A DNA stretch of 64,000 nucleotides from Belliella buryatensis (lineage in GTDB: Bacteria > Bacteroidota > Bacteroidia > Cytophagales > Cyclobacteriaceae). Positions within the stretch are counted from its first letter, which is position 1, and the number at the start of each line of letters is the position of its first letter. The position numbers and the translations under genes are program-made. The DNA is taken from contig NZ_FZOK01000002.1 of the NCBI RefSeq assembly GCF_900188245.1, positions 62,001-126,000 of the forward strand, read 5' to 3'. The notes under the pieces were generated by a model. That model was given only the letters and a program-made list of their open reading frames with translations, was not told the origin of the DNA and searched no databases. Shown piece by piece: positions 33,690 through 43,358 of the stretch.

Positions 33690-36125
33690 ATGAGACTTAT
33701 TTTACAATATTTATTAGTGCCATTGACTTTTTTGGGTTCAATCCAGCTTCAAGCACAAGAATTTGAAATAAAGGGAAAGGTGATAGAGGCCGAGAGTTCT
33801 GATCCTTTAGAGTTTGCCAATATAGCTTTATTGTCACCTACCGATTCTGCATTGGTCACAGGAGGAATGAGTGAGCTTGATGGTACTTTTTCCTTTGTTG
33901 CTCAGTCTGGTGAGTACCTACTTAGAGTTGGGTTTATAGGTTATGAAAGCAGATTTAGAGCAATTACCATAGGTGGTAAAGATGTTCTCAATGTCGGAAA
34001 TGTAAGGCTAAGAAAAGATGCTCAGAATCTTGAAGAGGTAGTTGTAGAAGGAGTTACTTCAATGTTTGAAAGTGATATTGATAAGAGAAGATACAATGTT
34101 GAAAATAGCATTGTAGCAGAAGGTGCTACTGCTTCTGAATTACTTGGAACATTGCCTTCTATTCAAGTTGATGATGAAGGAGGAATTTCGATGCGAGGAA
34201 GTGGAAATATTCTGATCTACATCAATGGACGCCCATCTAACCTATCAGGTGATGATGCAGAAAGTGTGCTTTCTCAGTTTCCTGCTAATAGTATCAAATC
34301 CGTTGAACTGATTACTAATCCTTCTTCCAGATATGATGCTGCTGGGGTAGGCGGTATTATCAATATTGTCCTAAAGAAAAATGAAAGAACAGGTCTAAAT
34401 GGACAAGTGAACGCCTCTGTAGGGACGAGAGATAAGTATAATGCGGGTATTAATATGAATTATGGTACAAAAAAAGCAAACTATTACTTGTCGTATAATT
34501 GGCAAGATAGAAGACTTTTTAGAGAAAGTGAAGGTTTTAGACAGAGCAATCTGACAGGAGTATCTCCAATTCTCGATCAGGATTCTTACCAATTGAATAG
34601 AGATATCAATCATTTGATCAGAGGCGGGGTGGATTGGAACTTGTCAGGAACAAAAGTCTTGGGAATATATGCTCAGGGTAACTTTAGAGATCGGACAGGT
34701 ATGGAGACACTCAATCAAAGGAACCTTACCTTGACACAAGATTTGGATAGCTTATTTGTAAGAAATATCGAACAGGATCGTTCGAGTACCAACTTTGAGA
34801 CGGGGATAAGTTATGCGGTGGATATAGATACTTTAGGACAACGGTTTTTCACCTCTGCTTCCTTTTCGAGAGACGAGCGCCTTCAAGATGAAATATTCAA
34901 TCAATTGTTTTTTAATCAACAAAATCAAGAAGTGCCAAGCAATAGAATTCTTCAGCTGAATGAAAGACCACAAACGAGCAACCTTTATGTTTTGCAGGTT
35001 GATTATGAAAAACCTTTTCTGAATGGTGGAAAGATGGAAGCTGGTCTAAAAGGAACTTTTGGAGAATGGGATAGATCTCAGTTTTTTTCAGAAGGAAATG
35101 AAGACAATGGATTTATACCTCAATTGAATGATTTTTTCAGTGATTCATTTAATTTCAAAGAAGATGTGTACGCTAGTTACTTTAGCTATAGGAACAAACT
35201 TGGGAAGTTAGGCTATCAAGGAGGACTCAGAGCGGAGTACACAGAGACGATTTCGAGACTGGCCAGTACAGCAGATCCATTTGTGAATAATTACTTCAAT
35301 CTTTTCCCAAGCGCTTATTTGAGCTATGAACTTGGTCAGGAAGAAGAGTTTACAGCCAATTATAGCAGAAGGATCAATAGACCTGGGATATGGTCTTTGG
35401 CACCAATCTACGGTGTGAGTGATTTATATAATTTGAGTATTGGTAATCCTGAACTTCAACCTGAATTCACAGATTCTTATGAATTAGGCTATATGAAAGG
35501 ATGGGAGAAGTACTTGATGAATGCGACTGTCTATCACAGGTATTCTACTGATGTACAGACAAGAGTGGTGCGATTAAATGATGATAATGTAGCAATTCAA
35601 TTGCGAGAAAATGCTAGCAGCAGAGCAAGCACTGGGTTTGAAGTAATCAATCAGTTCCAATTTACACAGTGGTTTGATGCTACTATTTCAGGTAATTTTT
35701 TCTACTCAGAGATTAGAGGAGATAATATAGAGGCTGGATTTAATAATTCTAACTTCTCTTGGACGGTAAATACCTTATTGAATATGGCTATACCTAAATT
35801 TGCGACCATTCAAATCCAAGGTGATTATAGAGGACCAATTGTTTTGCCACAGGGAGAGATAGAGCCGCTATGGGGTGTAAATTTGGGGATTAGAAAAGAT
35901 GTCCTAGACAAAAAGGCAACTATAAGTCTCAATGTTAGCGATATCTTCAATACTAGAATATTCAGGATTCAGACGGCAGACCAGAGATTTACCCAAGAGC
36001 GTTGGTTCAACAGGGAAACAAGAATTGGGACTTTGGCTTTCACTTATAGATTTGGGGGATTCAAAGAGAAGAAGAATGGTAGAAATGGAGGAGGTAGAGA
36101 TGATTTTGATGATGCTGATTTTTAA
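33690..36125 (+). CDS. TonB-dependent receptor-like outer-membrane protein
   Basis: An 811-residue exported barrel protein. A signal peptide ending LQAQ is followed by a carboxypeptidase-D-like regulatory domain (about 25-110), a plug domain (ENSIVAEGATASELLGTLPS, RPSNLSGDDAESVL, IITNIVL-type block) and a long barrel. The layout and short plug match the outer_membrane beta-barrel 3 group rather than SusC. No SusD partner follows. The C terminus is unusual: after a Tyr-Arg-Phe strand it has a Gly/Arg/Asp tail of about 20 residues. The substrate is unknown. Confidence 0.85.
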   Translation: MRLILQYLLVPLTFLGSIQLQAQEFEIKGKVIEAESSDPLEFANIALLSPTDSALVTGGMSELDGTFSFVAQSGEYLLRVGFIGYESRFRAITIGGKDVLNVGNVRLRKDAQNLEEVVVEGVTSMFESDIDKRRYNVENSIVAEGATASELLGTLPSIQVDDEGGISMRGSGNILIYINGRPSNLSGDDAESVLSQFPANSIKSVELITNPSSRYDAAGVGGIINIVLKKNERTGLNGQVNASVGTRDKYNAGINMNYGTKKANYYLSYNWQDRRLFRESEGFRQSNLTGVSPILDQDSYQLNRDINHLIRGGVDWNLSGTKVLGIYAQGNFRDRTGMETLNQRNLTLTQDLDSLFVRNIEQDRSSTNFETGISYAVDIDTLGQRFFTSASFSRDERLQDEIFNQLFFNQQNQEVPSNRILQLNERPQTSNLYVLQVDYEKPFLNGGKMEAGLKGTFGEWDRSQFFSEGNEDNGFIPQLNDFFSDSFNFKEDVYASYFSYRNKLGKLGYQGGLRAEYTETISRLASTADPFVNNYFNLFPSAYLSYELGQEEEFTANYSRRINRPGIWSLAPIYGVSDLYNLSIGNPELQPEFTDSYELGYMKGWEKYLMNATVYHRYSTDVQTRVVRLNDDNVAIQLRENASSRASTGFEVINQFQFTQWFDATISGNFFYSEIRGDNIEAGFNNSNFSWTVNTLLNMAIPKFATIQIQGDYRGPIVLPQGEIEPLWGVNLGIRKDVLDKKATISLNVSDIFNTRIFRIQTADQRFTQERWFNRETRIGTLAFTYRFGGFKEKKNGRNGGGRDDFDDADF

Positions 36126-36136
36126 TTTGAGTCATA

Positions 36137-36168
36137 AATCCGAAGGTTTAGCTTTCGGATTTTTTATT
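36137..36168 (+). terminator. Terminator of the TonB-type receptor gene
   Basis: AATCCGAAGG (36137-36146) pairs with CTTTCGGATT (36152-36161), one G-T pair included, and is followed by TTTTATTT. Confidence 0.85.
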
Positions 36169-36209
36169 TAAAGGGCTGTTAATTGTCTCGAACTCCCTTT
36201 CTTTGTACC

Positions 36210-36683
36210 ATGATTACTATCTACACTGATGGAGCTGCAAAAGGAAATCCTGGGCCAGGGGGATTTGGGACTGTTCTTTTGTATAAAGAACACAAAAAAG
36301 AACTTTCTGGAGGATATAGGCTTACTACAAATAACAGAATGGAACTCTTGGCAGTGATCAAAGGATTGGAAGAGCTCAAGGTAACTGGAATACCTGTTTC
36401 CATTTATTCTGATAGCAAATATGTGGTAGATGCTGTGGAGAAGGGCTGGGTTTGGTCTTGGCAGAAAAAAGGATTTAAAGACAAAAAGAATGTGGATCTC
36501 TGGAAAAGATATATTCCTCTTCACATGAAGTTCAAACCTAAATTCATTTGGGTCAAAGGGCATGCAGGAAATCCACTGAATGAAAGATGCGATCAACTGG
36601 CGGTAGCAGCTTCAGAGCAGTCAAAGCTGCAAATAGATGAGGCGTATGAAATAGAGAAGAAACAAAGTTCAGGACTTTTTTAA
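36210..36683 (+). CDS. rnhA: Ribonuclease HI
   Basis: A 157-residue nuclease that degrades RNA in RNA-DNA hybrids. The four acidic catalytic residues are present: Asp7 (YTDGAAKGNPGPGGFG), Glu45 (NRMELLAVI), Asp68 (YSDSKYV) and Asp128 (NERCDQLA). His118 is in VKGHAG. The frame is open from TTG 36183, but ATG 36210 gives the standard N terminus. trmN6-like follows after eight bases. Confidence 0.94.
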   Translation: MITIYTDGAAKGNPGPGGFGTVLLYKEHKKELSGGYRLTTNNRMELLAVIKGLEELKVTGIPVSIYSDSKYVVDAVEKGWVWSWQKKGFKDKKNVDLWKRYIPLHMKFKPKFIWVKGHAGNPLNERCDQLAVAASEQSKLQIDEAYEIEKKQSSGLF

Positions 36684-36691
36684 GTTGAAAA

Positions 36692-37405
36692 ATGGGGAAT
36701 ACTGTTTTTAAATTCAAGCAGTTTGAAATGTATCAAGATCGCTGTGGGATGAAAATCAGTACTGATGCGGTGGTCTTAGGTGCCATAGCAGAAGAGACTT
36801 CAGTTAAATCTATACTAGATATTGGTGCTGGAACAGGAGTGATTAGTTTAATGCTTGCACAGCGTTTTACAGAGGCTTCGGTTCAAGCAGTGGAGTTGGA
36901 TGAAGAAGCCTACCTTCAATCATTAGAAAATGTAAAAACTTCGCCTTTTTCCGATAGGGTCAAAGTCTATCATGCAAGCTTTCAGGATTTTGCTCTAGAA
37001 AAATCCGCGCAATATGACTTGATTGTGAGCAACCCACCTTATTTTCCAGATCATCTAAAGTCCCAGGATCTGCAAAGAAACCAAGCTCTACACAATGATA
37101 AACTTTCATTTGAAGATTTAGCTAAAGGAGTAGCAAGGTTATTAAATCAAAAAGGCTCTTTTTGGGTGATTTTGCCACCGAGACAAATGGAAGAGTTCAG
37201 CCATGTTTGCTCACAAAAAAAATTATTCCCTATATTCAATTTGAAGTTGAGAGATAAAGCAGCCTCTAAGGTTATCAGGGAGGTACAGGCTTTTTCTTTT
37301 GATCAAGTAGAAATAGAAAAAAGAGAGCTCTATATCAAAAATATTGATGGTAGTTTCGCTCTCAATTATAGGATCCTTTTGCAGGATTTCTTGACTATTT
37401 TCTAA
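36692..37405 (+). CDS. trmN6: tRNA1(Val) adenine-N6 methyltransferase-like (TrmN6/YfiC)
   Basis: A 237-residue SAM-dependent methyltransferase. ILDIGAGTGVISLMLAQR is the SAM-binding motif and LIVSNPPYF is the N6-adenine catalytic motif. FKFKQFEMYQDRCGMKISTDAVVLGA at the N terminus is characteristic of the YfiC/TrmN6 group. It shares 11 bases at its 3' end with the convergent saccharopine dehydrogenase-like gene. Specificity for A37 of tRNA-Val is inferred from the family. Confidence 0.87.
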   Translation: MGNTVFKFKQFEMYQDRCGMKISTDAVVLGAIAEETSVKSILDIGAGTGVISLMLAQRFTEASVQAVELDEEAYLQSLENVKTSPFSDRVKVYHASFQDFALEKSAQYDLIVSNPPYFPDHLKSQDLQRNQALHNDKLSFEDLAKGVARLLNQKGSFWVILPPRQMEEFSHVCSQKKLFPIFNLKLRDKAASKVIREVQAFSFDQVEIEKRELYIKNIDGSFALNYRILLQDFLTIF

Positions 37406-38726
37406 TTTCTTCTTCTTGAAAAATAATTCCTTCTTGTTCTAATGCATTGAGGATAGGCTGGTAGATTTCTGGATAGATAGGAATTTGTAGTCCTTTTGAT
37501 TTGATCTTTCCCTCTAAGAATAAGTCGACTGCTATCGCCAAAGGAAGCCCAACAGTCTTAGCCATAGCAGTATACTTTTGATTTTCACCTTTACAGACTA
37601 AGCTTGATTTGATAGTTTTATACCCGTTTTCAGTTTTAATTTCAAATAAGTGCTGCATGACAATCATGTCTCTATCATTCGGTTTCAATTTCCACTTTTC
37701 CTCTAAGATCACTTGCAAAATTGCGGCAGGACTACCTTTAAGCATTGGTAATTCTTCATCGTCCAATAGACCTAGCCAGGCTATTTTCGAAATTATTTCA
37801 TCTGTGACCCAAGGGAGAAGTTCTATGATTTTGATTTCGATTGATTTTTCATCATGGTAGGGTAGAAAAGAGTTGACAAACATCCGCTTTGTAAATCCAT
37901 TTGGCAGATCCATTTCGAAGCTATCATCAGTCATTCCCAATTGTACAAAAACATCCCAACTTTGGCAGAATCCCACCCTTCGTAAAGTCCCTCTCAGCAT
38001 CGTAGGAATGTCATCTAGTCCATAGATTTTTCTGTAGCTGAGCGAATCGCGATTAGGATATCCATCAAAATCCCCTACATCTTCAAAAGAGATAGTCTCC
38101 AGTCTTTTGAATAGCATATGGTAAGGCACATACTTATATTTCCCGTTTCTAATAAATCGTGATACACCTTGGCCTGCCAAGACAACATTCCTGGGGTTCC
38201 AGGTGAATTTATACTTCCAGGGGTTATCCTCACTTTCAGGCGCCAAAATTCCTCCAGTATATGATTTGAATCCAAGTATTTCATTGCCTTTGGCTTGTTC
38301 CTGATGGATAATTTTCATGGCGGACATGTGGTCCACTCCAGGATCTAATCCGCACTCATTGAGAAATAACAAATCTTTGTCATTGATTTGGCTTGATAGT
38401 TTTCTCAATTGATCTGATTCATAGGAGGCAGTAAAGAAATGTTTTCCCAACTCCAAACAATCATTGGCAATTACTGCGTGTAGAAATGCTGGCAGCATAG
38501 AGATTACTACGTTTGCCTTTTGGACTATTTTTTTTCTGTTCTCTTCATCATGTAAGTTTATTGCTACTGCCTGGACATGAGGGTTGTTTTTGGCCTTCTG
38601 AGCTGCAATTTCAGTATTTATATCGGCTAGGATGATGTATCGATTTTTCTTTAAAGCAGTATTTACCAAGTATTCAATCAAGTATGTGGAGGATTTTCCC
38701 GTACCTATGATCAATAAAGTGTGCAT
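37395..38726 (-). CDS. Saccharopine dehydrogenase-like oxidoreductase
   Basis: A 443-residue protein with an N-terminal NAD(P)-binding motif (LLIIGTGKSSTYLIEYL), VVISMLPAFLHAVIANDCLE, and ECGLDPGVDHMSAMKII. These are the signatures of the saccharopine dehydrogenase (LYS9-like) family. In the known pathway this enzyme acts in lysine metabolism, but no partner gene is adjacent, so the substrate is uncertain. The last 11 bases overlap the convergent methyltransferase gene. Confidence 0.83.
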   Translation of the reverse strand: MHTLLIIGTGKSSTYLIEYLVNTALKKNRYIILADINTEIAAQKAKNNPHVQAVAINLHDEENRKKIVQKANVVISMLPAFLHAVIANDCLELGKHFFTASYESDQLRKLSSQINDKDLLFLNECGLDPGVDHMSAMKIIHQEQAKGNEILGFKSYTGGILAPESEDNPWKYKFTWNPRNVVLAGQGVSRFIRNGKYKYVPYHMLFKRLETISFEDVGDFDGYPNRDSLSYRKIYGLDDIPTMLRGTLRRVGFCQSWDVFVQLGMTDDSFEMDLPNGFTKRMFVNSFLPYHDEKSIEIKIIELLPWVTDEIISKIAWLGLLDDEELPMLKGSPAAILQVILEEKWKLKPNDRDMIVMQHLFEIKTENGYKTIKSSLVCKGENQKYTAMAKTVGLPLAIAVDLFLEGKIKSKGLQIPIYPEIYQPILNALEQEGIIFQEEEIRK

Positions 38727-38863
38727 AGCAAAAAGGTGTTTGGCTTGTATATATCGAAGATGTGAAAAATGGGCGACTGTAAAAAATCCCAGCTAATATT
38801 TCCGCAAAAAATAACATTTGAGCATATTTTTTTGTTAATTCAATCCCTTTTTAGAAAATCAAA

Positions 38864-39346
38864 ATGACAAAAAAAATAGAAATAAAAGTTTCTTTACAGG
38901 TTTTTCCAAAGCCTGAATGGACTAAGGAAGATGGAAATTTGATTGCTAGAGCCGAGCAAATTTTGGAAAATGCACATGCCCCTTATTCCAACTTCTTAGT
39001 AGGGGCTGCACTGCTTTTAGAGAATGGAGAAATTTTTGTAGCGAACAATCAAGAAAATGTGTCTTTTCCAGTGGGGGTTTGTGCGGAGCGAGCAGTATTG
39101 AGCTATGCTATGGGCAATAGGCCTCAGGTCCGACCAGTCAAATTAGCCATAGTAGCTAAGCGGCGTCAAGATGCAGAATTAGCCACAGTTACGCCTTGTG
39201 GTCTATGTAGGCAAACGATCAATGAATACGAGATGAAGTTTGGGCATCCAATAGAAATCCTTATGCTCAACCCTGCTCAAGAAATTCTGAAAGCTTCTGG
39301 TATAGATCAATTACTTCCTTTTAGATTCAATGACTTGAATAGCTAA
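38864..39346 (+). CDS. cdd: Cytidine deaminase
   Basis: A 160-residue zinc enzyme converting cytidine to uridine. Zinc ligands and the catalytic Glu are in VCAERAVL (Cys73, Glu75) and PCGLCRQ (Cys112, Cys115). In the substrate loop, NNQENVSFP replaces the more common NVENASYP. The stop overlaps the ATG of the next gene (TAATG), so the two are translationally coupled. Confidence 0.92.
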   Translation: MTKKIEIKVSLQVFPKPEWTKEDGNLIARAEQILENAHAPYSNFLVGAALLLENGEIFVANNQENVSFPVGVCAERAVLSYAMGNRPQVRPVKLAIVAKRRQDAELATVTPCGLCRQTINEYEMKFGHPIEILMLNPAQEILKASGIDQLLPFRFNDLNS

Positions 39347-39984
39347 TGAAGCAGCAGATTTCGTATCAAGCTACAGCCTTTTATCACCTCTCTCAAGAGC
39401 CCACTGGAAAGGAGCAGGAGATTTGGATAGTTTTCCATGGTTATGGGCAATTAGCTGAATTTTTTCTTAGAAAATTCAAGGATTTTTTTGCTAAAGATCG
39501 CCTATTCATTGCTCCTGAAGGAACGAATTATTCTTATTTGCAAGGGTTCCAAGGTAGAGTTGGTGCCAATTGGATGACGAAGTATGAAAGAGAAACAGCC
39601 ATTGAAAATAATCACAGGTATCTGAATGCATTGCTGAATGCCCATCTTAAAAACTACTTCTCTCTTCCCAAACTCAAAGTTTTGGGATTCTCCCAAGGTG
39701 CAGCCACAGCAAGCAGATGGGTAAGCCAGTTAGATTACCCTCTAGATTCTTTGATTTTATGGGGTGGAGGATTTGCACATGACTTGAAGTGGGATGGGTT
39801 TGAGGAGAAATTTCAAAAAACTAAAATACATGTTGTTCTTGGAAATCAAGATGACTTTATTACTCCAGAAAGTATTCAAAAACAAGAAGAACTGATTCGA
39901 GTTATCAACGTAGAAGTCGAGAAAGTTACCTATTCAGGAGGCCATGATTTGCATTTCCCTACTTTAGAAAAACTTATCAAATAG
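39346..39984 (+). CDS. Alpha/beta hydrolase (phospholipase/carboxylesterase type)
   Basis: A 212-residue cytosolic hydrolase. The nucleophile Ser116 is in LGFSQGAAT, the Asp lies in GNQDDFITPE, and the His in SGGHDLHFP completes the triad. EIWIVFHGYGQ carries the oxyanion-hole segment. The family includes small carboxylesterases and acyl-protein thioesterases; the substrate is unknown. It is coupled to cdd by a TAATG overlap. Confidence 0.82.
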   Translation: MKQQISYQATAFYHLSQEPTGKEQEIWIVFHGYGQLAEFFLRKFKDFFAKDRLFIAPEGTNYSYLQGFQGRVGANWMTKYERETAIENNHRYLNALLNAHLKNYFSLPKLKVLGFSQGAATASRWVSQLDYPLDSLILWGGGFAHDLKWDGFEEKFQKTKIHVVLGNQDDFITPESIQKQEELIRVINVEVEKVTYSGGHDLHFPTLEKLIK

Positions 39985-40067
39985 AAATTAATCAAAGGGT
40001 CATCTTAAATAGTTTGATTTTAAGCATCAGTTACTTAATTTTCTAAAAATTTTATATCCAACCCATA

Positions 40068-40505
40068 ATGTTAACCCTGACCGGACAAGAAATTGAAAAA
40101 ATTGCAGGCTTACTGCAAAAGGGCATGATCTGTTTTTACCAATTGAACAATAGAAAAATACATCATTTGCCCGATGATGAGGATTATTTCAATTATGACC
40201 TTACTCCAGAAGAGGAAGATGTCTTAGATGAAATAGACGATAATCCTGACAATTATGCTGAATTCACCAAGCTAGAACCAAATCAGGAGCATCAAATGAT
40301 GGAAACTTTTGTTGATCGCGTAGTCAAAGAAAAAACCTTTCAAGACGAATTGGTCAATGCACTAAGCAAACCAAAAGCAGCTACAGCCTTCAAATTCTTG
40401 ATAGACGATTCGAAGTATAAGGATAGATGGGCAGAATATAAGCTTGACAAGTATAAAGATTGGATCCTTGAGCAAGTTGATGCTTTCAACTATGCAGATG
40501 AATAA
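40068..40505 (+). CDS. UPF0158-like protein
   Basis: A 145-residue acidic cytoplasmic protein. The C-terminal pattern of a helix with AATAFKFLIDD, followed by WAEYKLDKYKDWILEQV, matches the UPF0158 family, and the N terminus has an Asp/Glu-rich stretch (DDEDYFNYDLTPEEED). No function is known. A strong hairpin terminator follows. Confidence 0.7.
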   Translation: MLTLTGQEIEKIAGLLQKGMICFYQLNNRKIHHLPDDEDYFNYDLTPEEEDVLDEIDDNPDNYAEFTKLEPNQEHQMMETFVDRVVKEKTFQDELVNALSKPKAATAFKFLIDDSKYKDRWAEYKLDKYKDWILEQVDAFNYADE

Positions 40506-40507
40506 AA

Positions 40508-40545
40508 ACAAAGGGCTGTGAAAATCACAGCCCTTTGTTCTTTAT
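40508..40545. terminator. Bidirectional terminator between UPF0158 gene and lipA
   Basis: ACAAAGGGCTGTGA (40508-40521) and its exact complement (40525-40538) form a 14-bp stem with an AAA loop. T-rich sequence follows on the plus strand and A-rich sequence precedes it, so it can end transcripts from both sides. Confidence 0.92.
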
Positions 40546-40577
40546 ATTTTTTTCTCTCTTTTGAAATCGTGTGTTTA

Positions 40578-41456
40578 TTAAACGTTTACATGTCTCTCAG
40601 CATGGTAAGAAGACCTTACCAATGGCCCTGACTCTACATACTTCAAGCCTCTCTTTAATCCTTCTTCTCTATACATAGAGAAAGTGTCTGGGTGAATGAA
40701 TTCGGCAACTTCAATATGCATTTTAGTAGGTTGAAGATATTGGCCCAATGTAAGGATGTCACAGCCATGCGCCGCTAAATCATCCATCGCTTTGAATACT
40801 TCTTCTTGTTTTTCACCTAGTCCGAGCATGATGCCCGTTTTGGTTCTTTTGCCATACTCCTTGGTAAGTTTGATCTGTTCCAAAGATCTTACATATTTTG
40901 CTTGAGGCCTTACTCTTCTATAGAGGCTTTCTACGGTTTCCATATTATGAGATACCACTTCTTGTCCTCCACTGATCATCCTATACAATGCATCCCAATT
41001 GGATTTTACATCGGGAATTAAAGTTTCAATGGTAGTCTCAGGAGAAAGATTTTTTGTCTCCACCACTGTTTGATACCAGATTTCCGCACCTCTATCCTTT
41101 AGTTCATCTCTATTCACAGAAGTGATCACAGCATGCTTGACTCCCATCAGCTTGATCGCTTCTGCTACTCTCCTAGGTTCGTCTATATCATACTCAGGTG
41201 GACGACCTGTCGCTACTGCACAGAAAGAGCAAGAGCGGGTACAAACATTTCCCAAGATCATGAAAGTGGCAGTACCTGCGCCCCAGCATTCTCCCATATT
41301 GGGACAATTACCACTTTCACAGATGGTGTGTAATTTATGCTGATCTACAAGCTTTCTGACTTTGGCGTATTCTTTTCCTACAGGCAATTTCACCCTGAGC
41401 CAGTCAGGTTTTTTTCTTTTGGTTGCCTCTTCGGAAATTACTGGTAATTCGATCAT
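40578..41456 (-). CDS. lipA: Lipoyl synthase
   Basis: A 292-residue radical SAM enzyme that inserts two sulfurs into octanoyl groups to make lipoate. The auxiliary cluster ligands are Cys46, Cys51 and Cys57 ([12 protein letters not shown]) and the radical SAM ligands are Cys72, Cys76 and Cys79 (CTRSCSFC). The C-terminal VRSSYHAE holds the conserved RSSY motif. TAATTTTG on the minus strand (41478-41485) is a plausible -7 element, giving a leader of about 14 bases. lipB is not nearby. Confidence 0.95.
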   Translation of the reverse strand: MIELPVISEEATKRKKPDWLRVKLPVGKEYAKVRKLVDQHKLHTICESGNCPNMGECWGAGTATFMILGNVCTRSCSFCAVATGRPPEYDIDEPRRVAEAIKLMGVKHAVITSVNRDELKDRGAEIWYQTVVETKNLSPETTIETLIPDVKSNWDALYRMISGGQEVVSHNMETVESLYRRVRPQAKYVRSLEQIKLTKEYGKRTKTGIMLGLGEKQEEVFKAMDDLAAHGCDILTLGQYLQPTKMHIEVAEFIHPDTFSMYREEGLKRGLKYVESGPLVRSSYHAERHVNV

Positions 41457-41517
41457 CGCTTTTTCTTATTGATGGAGCAAAATTAAGGGTTAATGAAATA
41501 GAAACCCAATAGATTCC

Positions 41518-42249
41518 TTACTTCCTGTAGCCGTAGTATAAAGTGAAATAGGCAGATTGGAAAATCTGTCTATTCTCAGTTGTCGGCATCAGTTCGATTT
41601 CTTTGTTAAAACCCTCTAATTGGTAACCTAGTTCCAATCCAATGGCGCTAGATTTAAATGTACCGAACTCAAAGAAAAGAGCAGCCTTTGCATTGGCTCC
41701 AATAGCAAGCTCTGATTGACTCAGCCCTTCAAAAATTCTTCCTGGTCCCAGTATATTGAATCTACTCTGATGAACTTCTGGATTGTATTGTTCTCTGACA
41801 GTCTCAAGTCTGCTCACCGCATATTCTACATAATAGGGAGCAATCAAGCCTATCGAAGGCCCTACAGCGGCTAATGCAGATATTTGCACACCTTGTTGTG
41901 GTGCCTTTTTGAAAAACACAATCTCTCTTCCGTAATAGGGGCGTATGGAATATAGATAATTGGATTTTCCAAAAATATAGGAATTGCCTAAAACGGTATT
42001 GTACCGCACTTCTTTTGGGTTTTTGACATTGGCTAGGTCTAAACCAAAAAACTGATATTTATCTTCTTCAATTTGAAAACCTGCTTTGATTGAAAGCCCT
42101 CCGATCAATCCACCATTCGTGTTTTTATTGATGCCAAAAAATAACTCTCTTTCGTAGTCATAATTGCCAGCACCCTCTCTCTGGGCTAGACTGACAAGAC
42201 TGATCATTGCCAAGATGCCTGTAAATAGATATTTTAATCCCTTTGTCAT
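41518..42249 (-). CDS. Exported outer-membrane barrel-like protein
   Basis: A 243-residue protein with a signal peptide (KYLFTGILAMISLVSLAQ). The rest is beta-rich, with alternating segments such as GGLIGGLSIKAGFQI and SAIGLELGYQLEGF and a YFTLYYGYRK end, suggesting an outer-membrane barrel. No family was recognised. It lies upstream of lipA on the same strand but is separated by a gap with a separate promoter candidate. Confidence 0.65.
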   Translation of the reverse strand: MTKGLKYLFTGILAMISLVSLAQREGAGNYDYERELFFGINKNTNGGLIGGLSIKAGFQIEEDKYQFFGLDLANVKNPKEVRYNTVLGNSYIFGKSNYLYSIRPYYGREIVFFKKAPQQGVQISALAAVGPSIGLIAPYYVEYAVSRLETVREQYNPEVHQSRFNILGPGRIFEGLSQSELAIGANAKAALFFEFGTFKSSAIGLELGYQLEGFNKEIELMPTTENRQIFQSAYFTLYYGYRK

Positions 42250-42316
42250 AGTTAGTCAGGAATTTAACGCTAATTTTGGTTCTAAGTTATTTAACCGATA
42301 ATAAAAGTAAGAGTTT

Positions 42317-42721
42317 ATGCCAACTATAAAAAGTTCATACTTAGGAAATCTCAGAACTGAAATGGAACATCTTCAGTCTACTACCAAAGTACTTACAGAT
42401 GCCCCTGTAGATAATAATGGCAAAGGAGAGGCATTTTCCCCTACAGACCTCGTAGCGGCAGCCTTAGGGAGCTGTATGGTGACGATCATGGGTATCGTAG
42501 CAGAAAGAGAATCGGCTCCTTTGGATTCATTATCTTGGGAAGTCACTAAAGTAATGAGTGCTAATCCTAGAAAAATAGCTGAGATTATTGTTGATTTTTC
42601 GTGGGAAAGCCCTGTACAGGATGAGAAAATCCTTCAAAAATTGAAGAATGCTGCAAAAACGTGTCCAGTTGCCTTAAGCTTGGATCCTACGATTAAGCAG
42701 ACGATTAATTTCAATTTCTGA
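42317..42721 (+). CDS. OsmC family peroxiredoxin-like protein
   Basis: A 134-residue protein with the OsmC/Ohr fold. AFSPTDLVAAALGSCMVTIMGIVAER includes the first conserved Cys, and the second is in AAKTCPVALSLD. The family reduces organic or inorganic peroxides. TAATTTTG (42271-42278) is a candidate -7 element. OsmC versus Ohr cannot be decided here. Confidence 0.85.
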   Translation: MPTIKSSYLGNLRTEMEHLQSTTKVLTDAPVDNNGKGEAFSPTDLVAAALGSCMVTIMGIVAERESAPLDSLSWEVTKVMSANPRKIAEIIVDFSWESPVQDEKILQKLKNAAKTCPVALSLDPTIKQTINFNF

Positions 42722-42809
42722 TTTTCTTTTCAGTATTTTTTTTCTCTTGTAGCACTTTGGCTGATTCTTGCGTCTCGTATTTGAAGCAGGAAATAATTAA
42801 TTCTATTCC

Positions 42810-43358
42810 TTGGAACAGCACCTGATAGAAAAAGCAAAAAATGGCGATGAAAAGGCTATAGAAATGCTTTACAAGCAATTCTATGGCTATGCTATGAGTA
42901 TTGCGCTCAGGTATTCTAACTCAAGAGATGAATCCTGTGAGATCGTCAATGATAGCTTTATGAAAATGTTTGACAAACTCCATCAATATAATGAGGAAAA
43001 TTCCTTCAAGGGGTGGTTTAGAAGGATCTTAGTCAATACCTCAATTGATTATTATAGAAAAAATGTCAAGCACTTTGCCATAATGGATATAGATCAACTA
43101 GAAGTAGAAAGTTTAAACCCAGAAGTGATCGATCACCTTTCAAAAGAAGATATCCTATCCCTCCTTAGAGAACTGCCCGACATGCTCAGAATTGTATTCA
43201 ATATGTACGAAATAGAAGGTTTTGCGCACAATGAAATCGGGGACCAACTAGGGATTCCCGCTAGCTCTTCGAGAGGCTACCTAGCTAGGGCTAAACAATG
43301 CTTAAGAGAAAAAATCAATGCTGTAAACCAAATCAACAATGAAGGAGCAGTTCGATAA
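42810..43358 (+). CDS. ECF-type RNA polymerase sigma factor
   Basis: A 182-residue sigma-70 family member with regions 2 and 4 only. Region 2 holds AIEMLYKQFYGYAMSIALRYSNS and the helix GWFRRILVNTSIDYYRK. Region 4 is LPDMLRIVFNMYEIEGFAHNEIGDQLGIPASSSRGYLARAKQ. Translation starts at TTG 42810. The last 20 bases overlap the start of the next gene, which carries a membrane anchor and may be its anti-sigma partner. Confidence 0.88.
   Translation: MEQHLIEKAKNGDEKAIEMLYKQFYGYAMSIALRYSNSRDESCEIVNDSFMKMFDKLHQYNEENSFKGWFRRILVNTSIDYYRKNVKHFAIMDIDQLEVESLNPEVIDHLSKEDILSLLRELPDMLRIVFNMYEIEGFAHNEIGDQLGIPASSSRGYLARAKQCLREKINAVNQINNEGAVR

Noticed and set aside
37395-37405. Overlap of convergent genes as a sign of antisense control
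   Set aside because: Eleven bases of 3' overlap, and twelve at 46691-46702, are common in compact genomes and need no special explanation.
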